Assembly (NCBI GenBank): GCA_025345505.1
Contig: JANVCC010000174.1
Location: 598,001-662,000 of the forward strand
Reading direction: 5' to 3'
DNA from: Todiramphus chloris collaris
Taxonomy: Eukaryota; Chordata; Aves; Coraciiformes; Alcedinidae
Length of the DNA: 64,000 nucleotides
The position numbers and the translations under genes are program-made. Under the pieces are notes generated by a model. That model searched no databases. It saw only the letters and a program-made list of their open reading frames with translations, and was not told where the DNA came from. Shown piece by piece: positions 1 through 22,400 of this stretch; the stretch's first letter is position 1; each line of letters begins with the position of its first letter.

Positions 1-330
1 TTTTTTTTTTTCTTTTCCCTCTCTTTTTTTTCGGGCATTTTTTCCCCATTTTTCAATCCGAGGAAGAAAAGCAACAAAGGAATTGATTTTTTAAAAATAT
101 ATATATTTTTTATTATTTTTATGCTTTTTAACGCTTTTTTCCAGAGTTTTCGCGGGGGAAAAGAGAAACCTCGGGGGCCCGAAGGTGGACAAAGAGAAGC
201 GGGCGAGTCCCCGAGCGGGACCCCCGGGTCCCCTCGGGGGGTGGCCGCGGGGGGCTCGGGGTGGGAGGGGCTGGCGGACGTGCGCGGCCGCACATCCACC
301 CGCGGCCCGCGGGATTCCCAGGCACCGGCA
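1..330. other. Upstream flank, no gene seen
   Basis: T-rich then A/T-rich low-complexity sequence (1-170) passing into GC-rich sequence. Open frames here show no recognisable domain and overlap repeat DNA. I see nothing functional. Confidence 0.6.
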
Positions 331-498
331 CCCCCGCAGGCCTTGCACCACGGGCCAGGTTTTGCACCAGGACCGAGGGCTTTGCACCAGGACTCGGGGT
401 TTTGCACAAAGACACGGGGTTTTGCACCAGGACTGGGGGTTTTGCACGAGGATTTGAGGGTTTTACACTGTGACCGGGGTTTTGCACGGGGGGTGATG
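331..498. repeat. Tandem repeat, about 21-22 bp unit
   Basis: About seven degenerate copies of a unit built around GGGGTTTTGCACCAGGACT. The frames open on both strands here are products of the repeat period, not a gene. It is the first of three adjacent arrays upstream of SLC2A1 that all share a TGCAC core. Confidence 0.8.
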
Positions 499-519
499 CT
501 AGGAGAGGTTGTTCATTGG

Positions 520-1075
520 CAGACACCACGCACACGCGTGTGCTCGCACACACATGCACACACATGGGCAGGCGGTTGCCCGCACACGCGTGCACGGGCA
601 TGCATACATGAGCACGCACAGGGACGGTCACCAGCACAGGTGCACACGCACCCTGGTGCAGCACGTGCACGCACACGCATGCAGGCGTGTGAAGGCATTT
701 ACACGCACACGCATATGCACGTGCGTACAGGTGCACGCACACATGTGCGCATGCATAGGGCATAGAGACCCAGACGGGTACGCGGACACGTGTGTGCCAC
801 ACGCACAGGTACGCACAGCTCACGGAGGCTTGCAGTGAAGCGCACAAGCGCGTGTACAGGCACCCATACTCGCACGCTCACGTGCACAGGCACAGCAGTC
901 ATACGTGTGCAAACGCGTGCACGCACCAGTGTATGTGCACACGCGTTCCCACACACCCACCCCCGCACGCTCCTATGCGCACACGGTTGCGCGCTCACAC
1001 GTGTGCATCCACCCACACACCTTGCACACTGGTGCGTACACGCCGTGTTGCATGGTCACGCGCGAGCACGCACCC
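520..1075. repeat. CA/TG-rich alternating purine-pyrimidine tract
   Basis: About 550 bp dominated by ACACGCAC, GTGCAC and CATGCA words. It is degenerate rather than a clean dinucleotide repeat. Such alternating tracts can adopt left-handed DNA, but nothing here shows that they do. Confidence 0.75.
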
Positions 1076-1512
1076 CTTGCACACGCATGCCCCTTGACAC
1101 ACTCACTCCCCCTCCTTTGCACACTTGTCCCCCCACCCCTCGCACACTCAGTTCCCCTCCCTTTCACACTCACTCCCCCTCCTTTGCACACTCGCCCCTG
1201 CTCCCCTTGCACACTCACTCCGCCTCCCTTGCACACTCACTCCCCCTCCATTGCACACTCGCCCCTGCTCCCCTTGCACACTCACTCTGCTTCCCTTGCA
1301 CACTCACTCCCCCTCCATTGCACACTCGCTCCCCCTCCTTTGCACACTCGCCCCGCCGCCCCTTAGCACACTCACTCCGCTTCCCTTGCACACTCACTTC
1401 CCCTCCCTTTCACACTCCCCCTCCTTTGCACACTCGCCCCTGCGCCCCTCGCACACTCACGCCGCCTCCCTTGCACACTCGCTCCCCCTCCCTTGCACAC
1501 TCGCCCCCTCCC
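1076..1512. repeat. Minisatellite, about 20-22 bp unit
   Basis: Roughly twenty copies of a unit such as CTTGCACACTCACTCCCCCT, with small length and base differences between copies. It ends about 380 bp upstream of the SLC2A1 start codon, where GC-box promoter sequence begins. The long reading frame across it (about 790-2103) is an artefact of a repeat lacking stop codons. Confidence 0.9.
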
Positions 1513-1893
1513 CGCCCACGTGCAGCCCCGCACGCCCTCGCCCCCCCAATCCCACCCCCCCGATCTCCCGCCTCCTCCCCACCCCTCGCCCCGCCCCTTC
1601 CTAAGCCCCGCCCCCTTCCCCACTCTCCCGGGGACTTAGCCCCGCCCTCTCCCCCTCAGCAGCCAATGGGCGCCACCGCCCCGAGTCTCCGCGCGCGCCC
1701 CCTGCTCTTCCCTCTCTTAAGCCGCTTCAATGCCCCCGCCGCGCGCCGCCGCTCCGCGCGACGCTCTGCACACGCAGCCGCCGCCGCCTCTCCCGCTCTC
1801 CCCGCTCCCCCCCTTCCTCCTCCTCCTCCGCTCGGCCCCGTCCCGCCGCCTCCAGCTCCGCCGCAGCCCCGCCGCCGCCGTCCCGGGGCCGCC
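1513..1893 (+). promoter_or_regulatory. SLC2A1: SLC2A1 CpG-island promoter and 5' UTR
   Basis: GC-rich, CpG-rich sequence directly upstream of the first coding exon. Visible elements are a CACGTG E-box (1517-1522, which also contains the ACGTG core of a hypoxia response element), GC boxes of the CCCCGCCC type near 1605 and 1641, and a CCAAT box at 1663-1667. No clear TATA box is seen. Hypoxia control of GLUT1 is established for mammals; that this E-box mediates it here is only a possibility. Confidence 0.7.
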
Positions 1894-12704
<10,811 letters not shown>

Positions 12705-12855
12705 CCCACCCAAGGCCACACTCCCCCACCCACCTTCTCCTGAGCTCCTTGGCTTTTATTTCTTCAAACCGCTTTGTACAGAAAACCAGGACGGAGTGTG
12801 CTGGGGGCTCGCCCCTCTCCAGAACCCCTCCCTGGTTTATTTGGGACAGACTGAG

Positions 12856-12955
12856 NNNNNNNNNNNNNNNNNNNNNNNNNNNNNNNNNNNNNNNNNNNNN
12901 NNNNNNNNNNNNNNNNNNNNNNNNNNNNNNNNNNNNNNNNNNNNNNNNNNNNNNN
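12856..12955. other. Assembly gap, 100 N
   Basis: A run of exactly 100 N, the usual placeholder for unknown length, next to a long G homopolymer. Open frames crossing it are artefacts. Confidence 0.99.
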
Positions 12956-13653
12956 TTTGGGGGGGGGGGGGGGGGGGGAACCCCAACCTCACGGCCTCAG
13001 CCGGCGCCGCTCCTCGTTTCTTTTTTAACGACGCGATAGGTTATTTAACGAGATCACATAGTGGAAGGTTTTAAAGCTGAAAACATCTTTTTTTTTTAAC
13101 ATTCTAATCATAGGAAAAAGGAAAAAAAAAAATCACGTAAATCGACTAAATCTTAAACCAACTATTTTTTTTTTATTTTAAACATCAAGTTTTGTTTTTT
13201 TTTTTTTAAAAAGCAGCCTGCTCAATTTTTTAATTATTTTTTACCCTCCCCTCCCACCCTGCAGGTTCATGGACCTGGGGAGAGGGGTGAGGGGGGGCTG
13301 GTTCTGAGGATGGACAGATGGGCATCCCGGCGCTGGCTGCGCCCGTTGCCTCCTTTCCCCCAATTCCAGCCGGGAGGGGGACGAGGGGAGGGAGTCTCTC
13401 TTGTGGGTTTTTAGTTTAATCTCGGCAATATTTGCCCGACGGCAGCGGGGACCCGGCACCACCACACTACAACGCCACCCCCTCCTCTTCCTCCTCGTCG
13501 TCATCGCCCCCCCCTCGAATCCATCGTCACCGCGGAATTCATCCGCTCCCTGCTCTGTGTATAGACTGGAAGATATTTATATATATTTTTGTTCAATGGT
13601 TGTTAATAGTAGATGTTTAAGTTATAGCGGTTCTGATTTGATGAGCAACGTAC

Positions 13654-13661
13654 TGTAAATA
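13654..13661 (+). promoter_or_regulatory. SLC2A1: Possible Pumilio response element in SLC2A1 3' UTR
   Basis: TGTAAATA matches the UGUANAUA consensus bound by Pumilio proteins. A single 8-mer in A/T-rich sequence can arise by chance, so this is only suggestive. Confidence 0.35.
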
Positions 13662-14296
13662 TTCTCGGAGTATATTCACACTGTATAATGTATACAAGAG
13701 GAGAAAAGAAAAAAAAAAATAAGGTACAGACGCAGAGGTTATAGATTCTCTAGAGACTGAGAGGTCAGGACGCCTTTTTTGTATAGTTATTACCTGCACT
13801 GTAGTTGTATCTATTGCACTGAGTTCCAGGCTGTAGTATATTAAAAAAAAGAAAAAAAATCAACAAAAAAAACCCCAACCCTTAAACCCCAAGACAACTA
13901 TTGTCCTTTTAAAACAAAACTGAAAGGAAAAAAAAAAAAGGCAAAAATAAAAGCAAAGCTTCCCCTTTTCACACGCACAGCTCGGGGGGAGCCACTGGCA
14001 CATTCCCAAAGCCACAGGCAGTTTTTTTTTAAATAGTATTTTTTTTCTTTTTAATTTATTTGTCTGGTTTGGAAATGGTTCCACTTGACCACACTTGAAA
14101 GAAAAGGGGGGTGGGAGGGGGGCAAAAAAAGAAAATAAAGATGAAACCCCCCCCCCTTTGGTGGGGGGGCTCTGCACAGCTCGGCACGCACTGAGTGCCT
14201 GTGTGGGGTGGGGGTTTGGTTTGTTGGTTTTTTTTTTTTTTGAAGCAAATCCATAAAATATTCAAGTGCCAAGAGGAAGGTGTGTGGTGTGCGAGC

Positions 14297-14302
14297 AATA
14301 AA
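14297..14302 (+). terminator. SLC2A1: Candidate SLC2A1 polyadenylation signal
   Basis: AATAAA, the most distal good hexamer before sequence that looks intergenic. Confidence 0.5.
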
Positions 14303-16362
14303 CCAGGATGGATGCAGCGACCCAGCCCGCCGCCTCCTGTGCCTTCATTTCGGCTTGGCCGGGCTCTCCCCTTCCCTTCCAGCTGGGCTTGGTGTCCCTC
14401 TCCTGGGATTGGAGTGGCCTCAGGATCTCCTGCCTGGAACTGTGACCTGCTCTGTCCCCTTGGTCGACTCCAAAATGGCTCTGCCTGGGGGGTTGTGACC
14501 ATGGATGGGCTGCTCTGGGCTGGAGCTTTCTCCTCTTGTCACCAGAGCCAGGGAGGAAGGGAAGTGATGGCTGCTGCTTCTCAGGAGGTTTTTCTTTCCC
14601 CTTGACCTGACAAAGTGCCAAGAGCTGCAAGCCTGAACACTTTCGGGCAAAAGAAATGCTGATCTTGGTCACTTCAGGCTTTTCTTTTTGGTTTTGTTTT
14701 TCCTATTTATTGAGTGCCCTGAAGTGCATGTGCTGGAAACGGCTCTTGTAAAATATTCCAAAGCTCCCCCAAGTGTTCTTCATCTTTTCATCGGTTCCCA
14801 TCCCTGCTCCCAGAGCTGCTGGGCCCTGTGCAAAGTTAATTTTCACGCTGTTAATAAGCTGGGAGCGGTGACACAGAGCTGCAGGCGCAGCCAGGCTCTG
14901 GAGCATCCCCAGGGATTACCAGTGCAGATCCAAATCCCCGGCCCTGGTGACCCGAATCCTCAGCGCCCCAAGGCACGCTGCCAGCGGGCACCATCCCCCA
15001 GCCCACGGGGGTGGTTGTTCCAGATGTGTGGAGACCCGATGGGGGTGGATGTGTCCCCCAGCATCTCCCACAGGAGGATTCTGAGCTCTGCCACCCTGAC
15101 CGGTGCCATTCCACCCCCACGGAATGAAACACCAGCTGCAACGGAGGCTTCCCCTTCCCCAGCAGCATCCATCCCTTCGAATCGCTCAGGTCCCAGCTTG
15201 ACGGAGCGTTTGAAGAGCAAACTTGACTCCCATCCCAACGCGGCGAGGCAATTAAACGCGCTCATAAATCCTCCCGAAGTAAATGAGAGTTAATCGCAGG
15301 CTTAAAGCTCAGCTGGCTCGGCCCCTGGGCAGCAGGGCCAGTTTCCCTTCCCCTCTCGCCGCGCTGCGCGAGGCCGTCACATGCTCCGGCGGCTGAACCC
15401 AGCTCGCCAGACGGCCCTCGCTCTCCTCCGACCCTTCTCCAAGGGCCTTTCACCTCCGCGCCGAGGGCCACCCCGTGCTCCCCTGTCCCGTCCTGCCCCA
15501 TCCTCTCTCGGGTCCCCGGGCTGGGAGTCCCTGCGAGCTGTGTGCTGGGAGGGTGCTCGGTGGAGGTCCCTGCCTACGGTGACCCACGGGACTTCCTCCT
15601 CTCCAGGCTGGCCCCGGCGCTCGCAGCCGTGGGGAAACCACGTCTCCTCCGGGGCGGAAGCTCCGACTGGAGCTCGCTGCCCTTTTCACCCTTTCCCTCA
15701 AGACTGCGCCTGGTTCCTCACGCTCTTTTCTCGGTCCCTCCTGGATGCAAGTTCTTCCGTAAGTGGAACAAATTAATCCCTTGGTGCCCAGAGCTCCAAG
15801 ACACCTCTGAAGCTGAGCAGGAAGAGAGAACGTGGCTGTGGAGGTGGAGGGGCATGGCAGAGAGGTGTAACACCCGGCCGAGCCCAACCGGGTCCTGGGT
15901 TGGCAGCCACCCACGGTTAGGTGTGCAGAGACCTTCCCGTGTCCCTCCCGTATCCCTCCCCGGTATCTCATCAAACTGAAAAGCAAATTGAGGAAACCAG
16001 CAATAAACACACCTCAGCTGCTCTCGGCTTCTGGACGGACGATGTGAGGACGTAAGAGGCTGTTTGCTTACTCATCAATCATTAGGTAACGATTTATGCG
16101 TGGTGTGCTGGTTGTGCCTTTTGTTTCCCACCCTCCCGCTCTCCTTCCATTACAGGCCACAAGGTCGAGGCAGAATTTAACTCCCACCAAAACGCTTTCA
16201 TTTCAAACCCCTCCAGAGGGAAAGGGGCACATCAGAACGATGGCAGCAGCAGGAAGGACCTGTGGCTTGGAATGCTTCTTGTTTCCAGCAACCCAGCTAA
16301 ACAGCTAAAACCCTGTGAAACAGGTACCCAGCAGGTAAGTAACGCCCGGCTCTGGCAAACGC
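14303..16362. other. Intergenic region between SLC2A1 and ZMYND12
   Basis: About 2 kb where the two genes converge. It holds short open frames with no recognisable domain and no clear repeat. I see no gene. Confidence 0.6.
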
Positions 16363-16368
16363 TTTATT
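16363..16368 (-). terminator. ZMYND12: AATAAA overlapping the ZMYND12 stop codon
   Basis: On the minus strand the last codons read ACA AAA TAA AGC, so the stop codon sits inside an AATAAA hexamer. I see no better signal close downstream, but use of this one would leave almost no 3' UTR. Confidence 0.35.
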
Positions 16369-16483
16369 TTGTGTAGGGAAGCTTGGAGTTAATCAACTTG
16401 AGCAACTGACCGATGGCTTCTGGAGACTCCCGTTGGGGCTGTTGTGTCACCAGGTCCAAGGCTTTCACCCCCACCTCCCGGGC
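16364..16483 (-). CDS. ZMYND12: ZMYND12 coding exon 8 (terminal)
   Basis: 120 bp, 39 codons plus TAA at 16364-16366. It reads [20 protein letters not shown] and ends [10 protein letters not shown], aligned with human AQEYGMRALSLAKEQQ and SLISTEDHPIT. Confidence 0.92.
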   Translation of the reverse strand, partial: AREVGVKALDLVTQQPQRESPEAIGQLLKLINSKLPYTK

Positions 16484-19400
16484 CTGCGACCGAACGCGAG
16501 AGCCTGGGTAATTGTCAGGAATTCGGCTTTTCTCGGCGCCTCGCCGGACTGGCTGCGCTGGAGCAGATCCAGGCTCCAGGCGCTCAGCCGCCTGCTCCCG
16601 AGGGTGACCTGGACAAGCTGCTTTGCAGGAGAGAGTAAAGCTGCCAGCAGATACCATACTGAGGATCCAGTGGTGCGGACGGAGGGGATTAGTGCCCCCA
16701 GCCTCCCCGAGCTGGGGAATGTTACCTCCTGCCTCATACAGCAGCTCTGCTCAACCTTCCCAAAGCTCTTTCAGGAAAAAACCACCCCTCTAACCAGCTG
16801 TATTGAACAAATCCCTCATTTCCCTCATCGCTCTTCCAGGGCATTCTCAGACTTAGAAAGCTTTGCCTTTCTTTGAATTTGAATTAGTTTCTTTGTGTCT
16901 TTCCAGCACTGACTCACATCATTAAGGTTTTCTCTGATACAATGAAGAGACCGTCAGAAATCTGTGTTTTCACCCACCAAAAAACAGATGCAGGAGAAAC
17001 TCTACTTTTGAGCGCTTCGCCTGAACAAAGAGCCCTGATTTCCAGGTGGTTTCTGCTCCACGCAGCCTCAAAATCAATGCTTTTTAAGAGAGAGAATTGG
17101 GCACTCTGAGGTTAGCACTCACATCTGCAGTTTTGAGCCATAAACTCTCAAATGTGTGTGGGGGGTAAATTCAAAACTGAACGACAGAGTCCAGGAGAGA
17201 GAGCCTACGTTAACACCACGCATCGTAGGTGCTGGTCTCTTCTCACAAGTAACTAGTGATAGAAAAGAGGGAATGGCCTCAAGCTGCACCAGGAGAGGTT
17301 TAAACTGGACACGAGGAAGATTCTTCTCACTGAAAGGGTTGTCAGGCACTGGAACAGGCTGCTCAGGGAGGGGGTTGAGTCCCCAGCCCTGGAGGTGTTT
17401 AAAAGATGTGGGGCTTGGGGATATGGCTGAGCGGTGGGCTTGGTAGGGTAGGGTTAATGGTTGGACTCGACGATCGTGAAGGTCTTTTCCAGCCTTGATG
17501 GTTCAATGATTCTGTGAACATCGGGGTAACTACGGGGAGTCTGGCTCACAGAGAGACACGCGTGAGGCCACGTCTGGCCCGGTGTCTGAGCTCAGCTTGT
17601 GAGAGGCAGCTGCTCTGCCCAGGTAAAGGATGAACCCAGAAAACGTGGATAACGACACGATCCCCTGGCAGAGACCGAAACAACTGCAGTGGGATTTATG
17701 AGCCTTGACAGGGCAGACCGTGAGCTGGCTTCAGGCAGAGCTACCGAGGCAGCTTTGCCCTTGGTCACCCAGCACTGCGAGGCTGTGGGCGGCTCAGGAG
17801 AGGTGCCGGGTGAACAGAGGCAACTGGTTTCATGCCATGGGGTGAAACAGAACGAGCCAACCCTCCCAGACCCTTCCAGAGGAGCCTTACCTTTGGTAAA
17901 TCCCCGATCAGGTACCAGAGCATGGCAAGGGCATGAAGAACTCTGGCGGTCTCCCCAGGCTGCTGCTTCGGTGCCCGCTCTCGGACATCTAACACTGCAT
18001 TCAGTACCCAGATTCCTTCTGCTTGCTGGGCTTCAGCTGCACCGAGAGTGAAAGAATCTCGTTGGATGGATGGATGTGTGCAAGATAATATATTCAAAAC
18101 TATCCCATTATCTCTTCTAGACATCAAAGCGTTTCTACTCCATGCGGTATCCCAGCTCCATGCAGATTCCGCACCTGTTATCAGGTATCTTTTCACCCAG
18201 TCAGTCACGGTGGTGATCAGCCTTTGGTGAGGCTTTGGAGTCATAACAGCCTCATGCAACTTTCATAGGCCTGTCACGACTGGAGATGGTATCAAAGAAC
18301 TGTCTTGGGGTGGTTCCTACTGATGGAGACAGTGGCAGGTGATGGGATTCCCTGAAGTGTTTCTCTTCCCTGACAAAACTCTTATGGGCACAGGTAGCAG
18401 AAAGGCAAGGAGCAGAGTCCAGCCTGACTGCAGTGGAGCCCAGGGTAGTGCCATGACACCAGAGTGTTTCCTAATGCCTCAGGCACCTTGATGTCCCAGT
18501 GAGAGACTGCTCAGCTTCTCCCCTGAGAGTATCCTCCAGATTAATACACTCAATTAGCAGCACACAGTATTCCATCATGTCCTCCTGCTCTAGAGGGCAG
18601 AGCTGCAAACCTGCCTGAGGTGAAATGTTTCTTTAATTAAATGGAGACAAAGGAGCTGCAGAGGTGCTGGAGCGTGGCCAGAGAAGGGCAACGGAGCTGG
18701 GGAAGGGGCTGGAGCACAAGGGTGGTGAGGAGCGGCTGAGGGACCTGGGCTGCTTCAGCCTGGAGCACAAAGGAGGCTGAGGGGAGACCTTCTGGCTCTG
18801 ACAGCTCCTGACAGGAGGCTGGAGCCAGGGGGGTCGGGCTCTGCTCCCAAGGAACAAGAGACAGGACAAGAGGAACCAGCCTCAAGTTGCCCCAGGGGAG
18901 GTTTAAGTGGGACCTGAGGAACAATTTCTTGCCCTTGAGGGTTGTCCAGGGCTGTCCCAGGCTGCCCAGGGCAGTGGTGGAGTCCCCGTGATCCCAGGAA
19001 GGGTTTCAGAGCCGTGGAGCTGTGGTGCTGAGGGCCATGGGTCAGTGGTGCCCTGGCAGTGCTGGGTTAACACTTGGACTCCACAATCTCAAAGCTCTTT
19101 TCCAACCCAAACAATTCTCTGATTCTATGAAATGAGAGTGCTGAAGTGGAATCGAATTCTGAAAGGCAAACTCTTGTATTGTTCAAGTCCCTGCCCGGGG
19201 TGCTGTGAAAAGGAGCGTGTAAACAAAAAAGGGCAAAACTCTGGTTCCACTCGAACACCCTCATTCCTAAACTGGCCTCCTTTGTTTCATCCAGCACAGG
19301 CCGCTGAGCATCAACAGCAGGAACGCCGGTGATTCCCCCTGGCTCCGCTCGAGGGAAACGCCACGCGAAGCCCGGTGCCGTAAACACGACCCGTAGGACG

Positions 19401-22400
19401 GCCACGCTCCGTGCAATAGCTCTCTTACTCAGCCGCTCTTCGACGCCTTCCTTGACCTCGGCCAACGGAGCCGTTTCCGGCTGTGAGTCGAGAATTTGTT
19501 CCTGGGCGTGAAGTGACCTCAGGAGAAAGGCACGCCAGGTGCTGGTTACCTATCAGGAAGCAAATGAGTTATTTCGCCCGCGTGAATAGGCGCTACGGAG
19601 CCGCTGGGCCTTCTGCAAACAACGCGGTAACCGGAGCGCCGGCTGGTTCGGGAGCTGGCTGCTGCCGAGGCGGGTGTTTCACACGGGGATCTGAGAGCTC
19701 TTCTCCCCGTGGCAGCCTCAGCTGGGAGTTCACTTCTCCAGCTGATGATTGGTTTTCAGCCGATGTAAACAAGGGCAGCTAAACGGTGAACTGAAAGGGA
19801 ACTGGGGTGAAGCTTGTGGGGGGAATGGAGGTAGGTTGCACTGCTGCCAAAGCCTCGTTTCACCAAAAGGCAGAGAATCCTAAACTGGTTTAGGATGGAA
19901 GGGACCTTTCGAGTGAGCAGGGCCATCTGCAGCTAGAGCAGGGTGCTCAGAGCCCCGGGCAACCTCCCCTGCAATGGTGCCAGGGATGGGGCAGCCACCA
20001 CCTCTCTGGGCAGCCTGGCACAGGCTCTCCCCACCCTCACCATCACCAATTCTCTCCCTTCTCCCCAGTCTGAAGCTCCCTCTTTAAGTTCAAACCATCC
20101 CCCCTTGTCCTGTCCCAACAGGCGCTGCTCAAACCTGTCCCCATCTTTCTGCCAGGCCCCTCCAAGTCCTGAAGGTCTCCCCGGAGCCTTCTCCTCTGCA
20201 GGCTGAACCCCCCCAGCTCTCCCAGCCTGGCTCCCAGCAGAGGGGTTCCAGCCCTCCCAGCATTGCTGGGGCCCCCAAAAAATCAGACTAAAGGTGTATT
20301 TTGTCAGCGATTAGAGCAATTAGATAATTGTTACTCCCTGTGCTTGATTGCTCTGTTCTGATAATGTGTTATCAGGGTGACTTTTCACTGGTTCTCAGAG
20401 TAAATTTTATGTGCCTCATACGTGTGCCAGCAACTCTTTCCTGGACATGGAAAGCCCTTGGTGATCCTCTCCACTCGTGGGATGCTCTTAACCTCTGGCG
20501 CAGAGTATTTGATAGCAAAGTGGGGTTTTTTAGCAACATTTGGCTGCCCAGATTGAAGAGAACTTGAAAGAAAACTTTTAACCCAGTACAGAATTGATCT
20601 CTCACAGTCTTAACTCAATGCTGAAGTATGAAAAAGGGTTCTGAGATTGATTCTAAAAGGCAACGCTGGCACTTGCTATGGTTGCCATTATTGAAGGCAG
20701 CCAGAAACAGGGGAAAAAAAACCCCAAACATTGGAAAGATCACAAGGAAAACCTGAGAAATATATAGAGGATGACCTTTGGTTTTACCAACCTCAGCATA
20801 GAGTGAGTTCGCTATGTCCGTTTTGTTCTGGCGAAAGAAAACATTGGCCATGTGGAAATACCCTCCAGAGGTCTCAAGAGACTTTAGCCCAAATGCAGAA
20901 CTCGCAAGGTAAATCTGAAATTAGTATCAAAAAAAAAAAAGAAGGAAAAAATTAATGTCCAGCTCAAACCTGGGCAATTTTTCCTGATGGGTTAAGAACA
21001 TCGCAAGCATTCCGGTCATTCCCGTGTGACTATATTAGGACTGTAAAATCTGGTGCTAAAAAAAGCTGTGTGTTGGGGTTGCTGTCCCCGAGGGCAGAGG
21101 AACCCTCTCCCAGCCTGTTACCCCACGGAAGCACGGGGCCAGTTTCCCACATCTCCTCCTCTCCCACCTCTGAGCGCTCAACCTGCCGCCGCTTTCCGGC
21201 TCTGCAGCGCTGCCCGCGGTGCCCGTTTCTCCCCCCGAGAACCCCGGCCCGGCCGGGGCAGTGGGAAGGCAACGGTGCATTCCAGCTATTCTGAGCTGGC
21301 GTGTGACTCTCAGCAGATCTCAGACACGCAGCCAAAGTTCAGGCAGGTCTTGGGGCTGTTCTGATGTAGACCAGCAACTTGCTAATTAGGAAAAAAAAAA
21401 CCACCTCTCATTACCTGATGCCTTTTCAGGCACCAGGTACCTAAAAAGCTCAACGGCACAGTGGGGAATGTCCCGGCAGGTTTGCAGACTGAGCAAAGAC
21501 AGAGTTGTAGAGATTATAATAAGGATTTAATTCTCCTCAACCGTGTGCCATCGCTCACGCCCACACAAAGCGACTATCACATTCAACAGCGGTGGGGATA
21601 CATCACTCCGCACGGGATAAATTTGGTCTCCGCAGGATATAAATAGGATGTGGCAGAGTCCGTCTGCCTTTTGGGAGATCAAGTGACAGGCAAAGCATCC
21701 TCGGGGACACAGCTGGCGAGGGCGACTTTGAATGGGACAAACTGCTCTCGGGGTGAAAAAGATCAAACTGGGGAAAATCTCAGTTGAACCAGTTAAACGA
21801 GGCGTTCGTTATGGGATGGCTGACAGAGAACTGCTGCCTAGTGGAAGAGCATTGAGGAAAACGACAGATAAAATGTAAAGTAGGTTATCTGTTGACTAAA
21901 GGGTAACTCCACCAGTTTGGGGTAGGAATGTTTCTACACCTCAAGACCGTAACAAAGCTGAGAGATAAATTTATAAGCGGGCGCAGCGAAGACGTGGAGC
22001 GTGTCACGCCACGGGAGTGAGGATACCAGGTAACCCCCAGCTTTGGTAACAGCTCCAGACTCAGAGTTTGGAACGTGTGCCCTAAAATCAAGATTACAAC
22101 TCTGTCTGATCTGGGGTTTCGTATCCATCTGGAAGTGTCAGAGAAGGGAGAAAACTGGAAGTGTTTGTAGTCGGCAGGAGCAGGGAGGGGATCATTCCTT
22201 TGGTGGGGCTGCACCTTGAATACTGTGTCCAGTTTTGGGCCTCTCTCTACAAGAAGGACGTTGAGGTGCTGGAGAGGGTCCAGAGGTGAGCTACAAAGCC
22301 AGTAAAGGGTTTGGAGCATGTGTCTCGTGAGGAAAGGCTGAAGGACCTGGGGCTGTTCAGCCTTGAGAAGAGGAGGCTGAGGGGAGACCTTATTGCCCTC

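Larger units (their letters stand above)
12705..14302 (+). other. SLC2A1: SLC2A1 3' UTR (probable extent)
   Basis: Non-coding, A/T- and homopolymer-rich. A 100-base gap lies inside it. The block at about 13550-13850 is A/T-rich but not simple repeat, as expected for conserved 3' UTR. Candidate AATAAA signals are at 13946-13951, 14134-14139 and 14297-14302; the last is chosen as the likely distal end, so the extent is an inference. Confidence 0.6.

Noticed and set aside
331-1512. CRISPR-like repeat spacing
   Set aside because: Repeats are head-to-tail without unique spacers, degenerate, and in a vertebrate genome; these are minisatellites.
17891-18260. Continuous minus-strand frame joining ZMYND12 exons 6 and 7 without splicing
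   Set aside because: A strong acceptor (TCTCGGTGCAG) lies within it and the intervening residues have no match in human ZMYND12; reading through is less likely than splicing.
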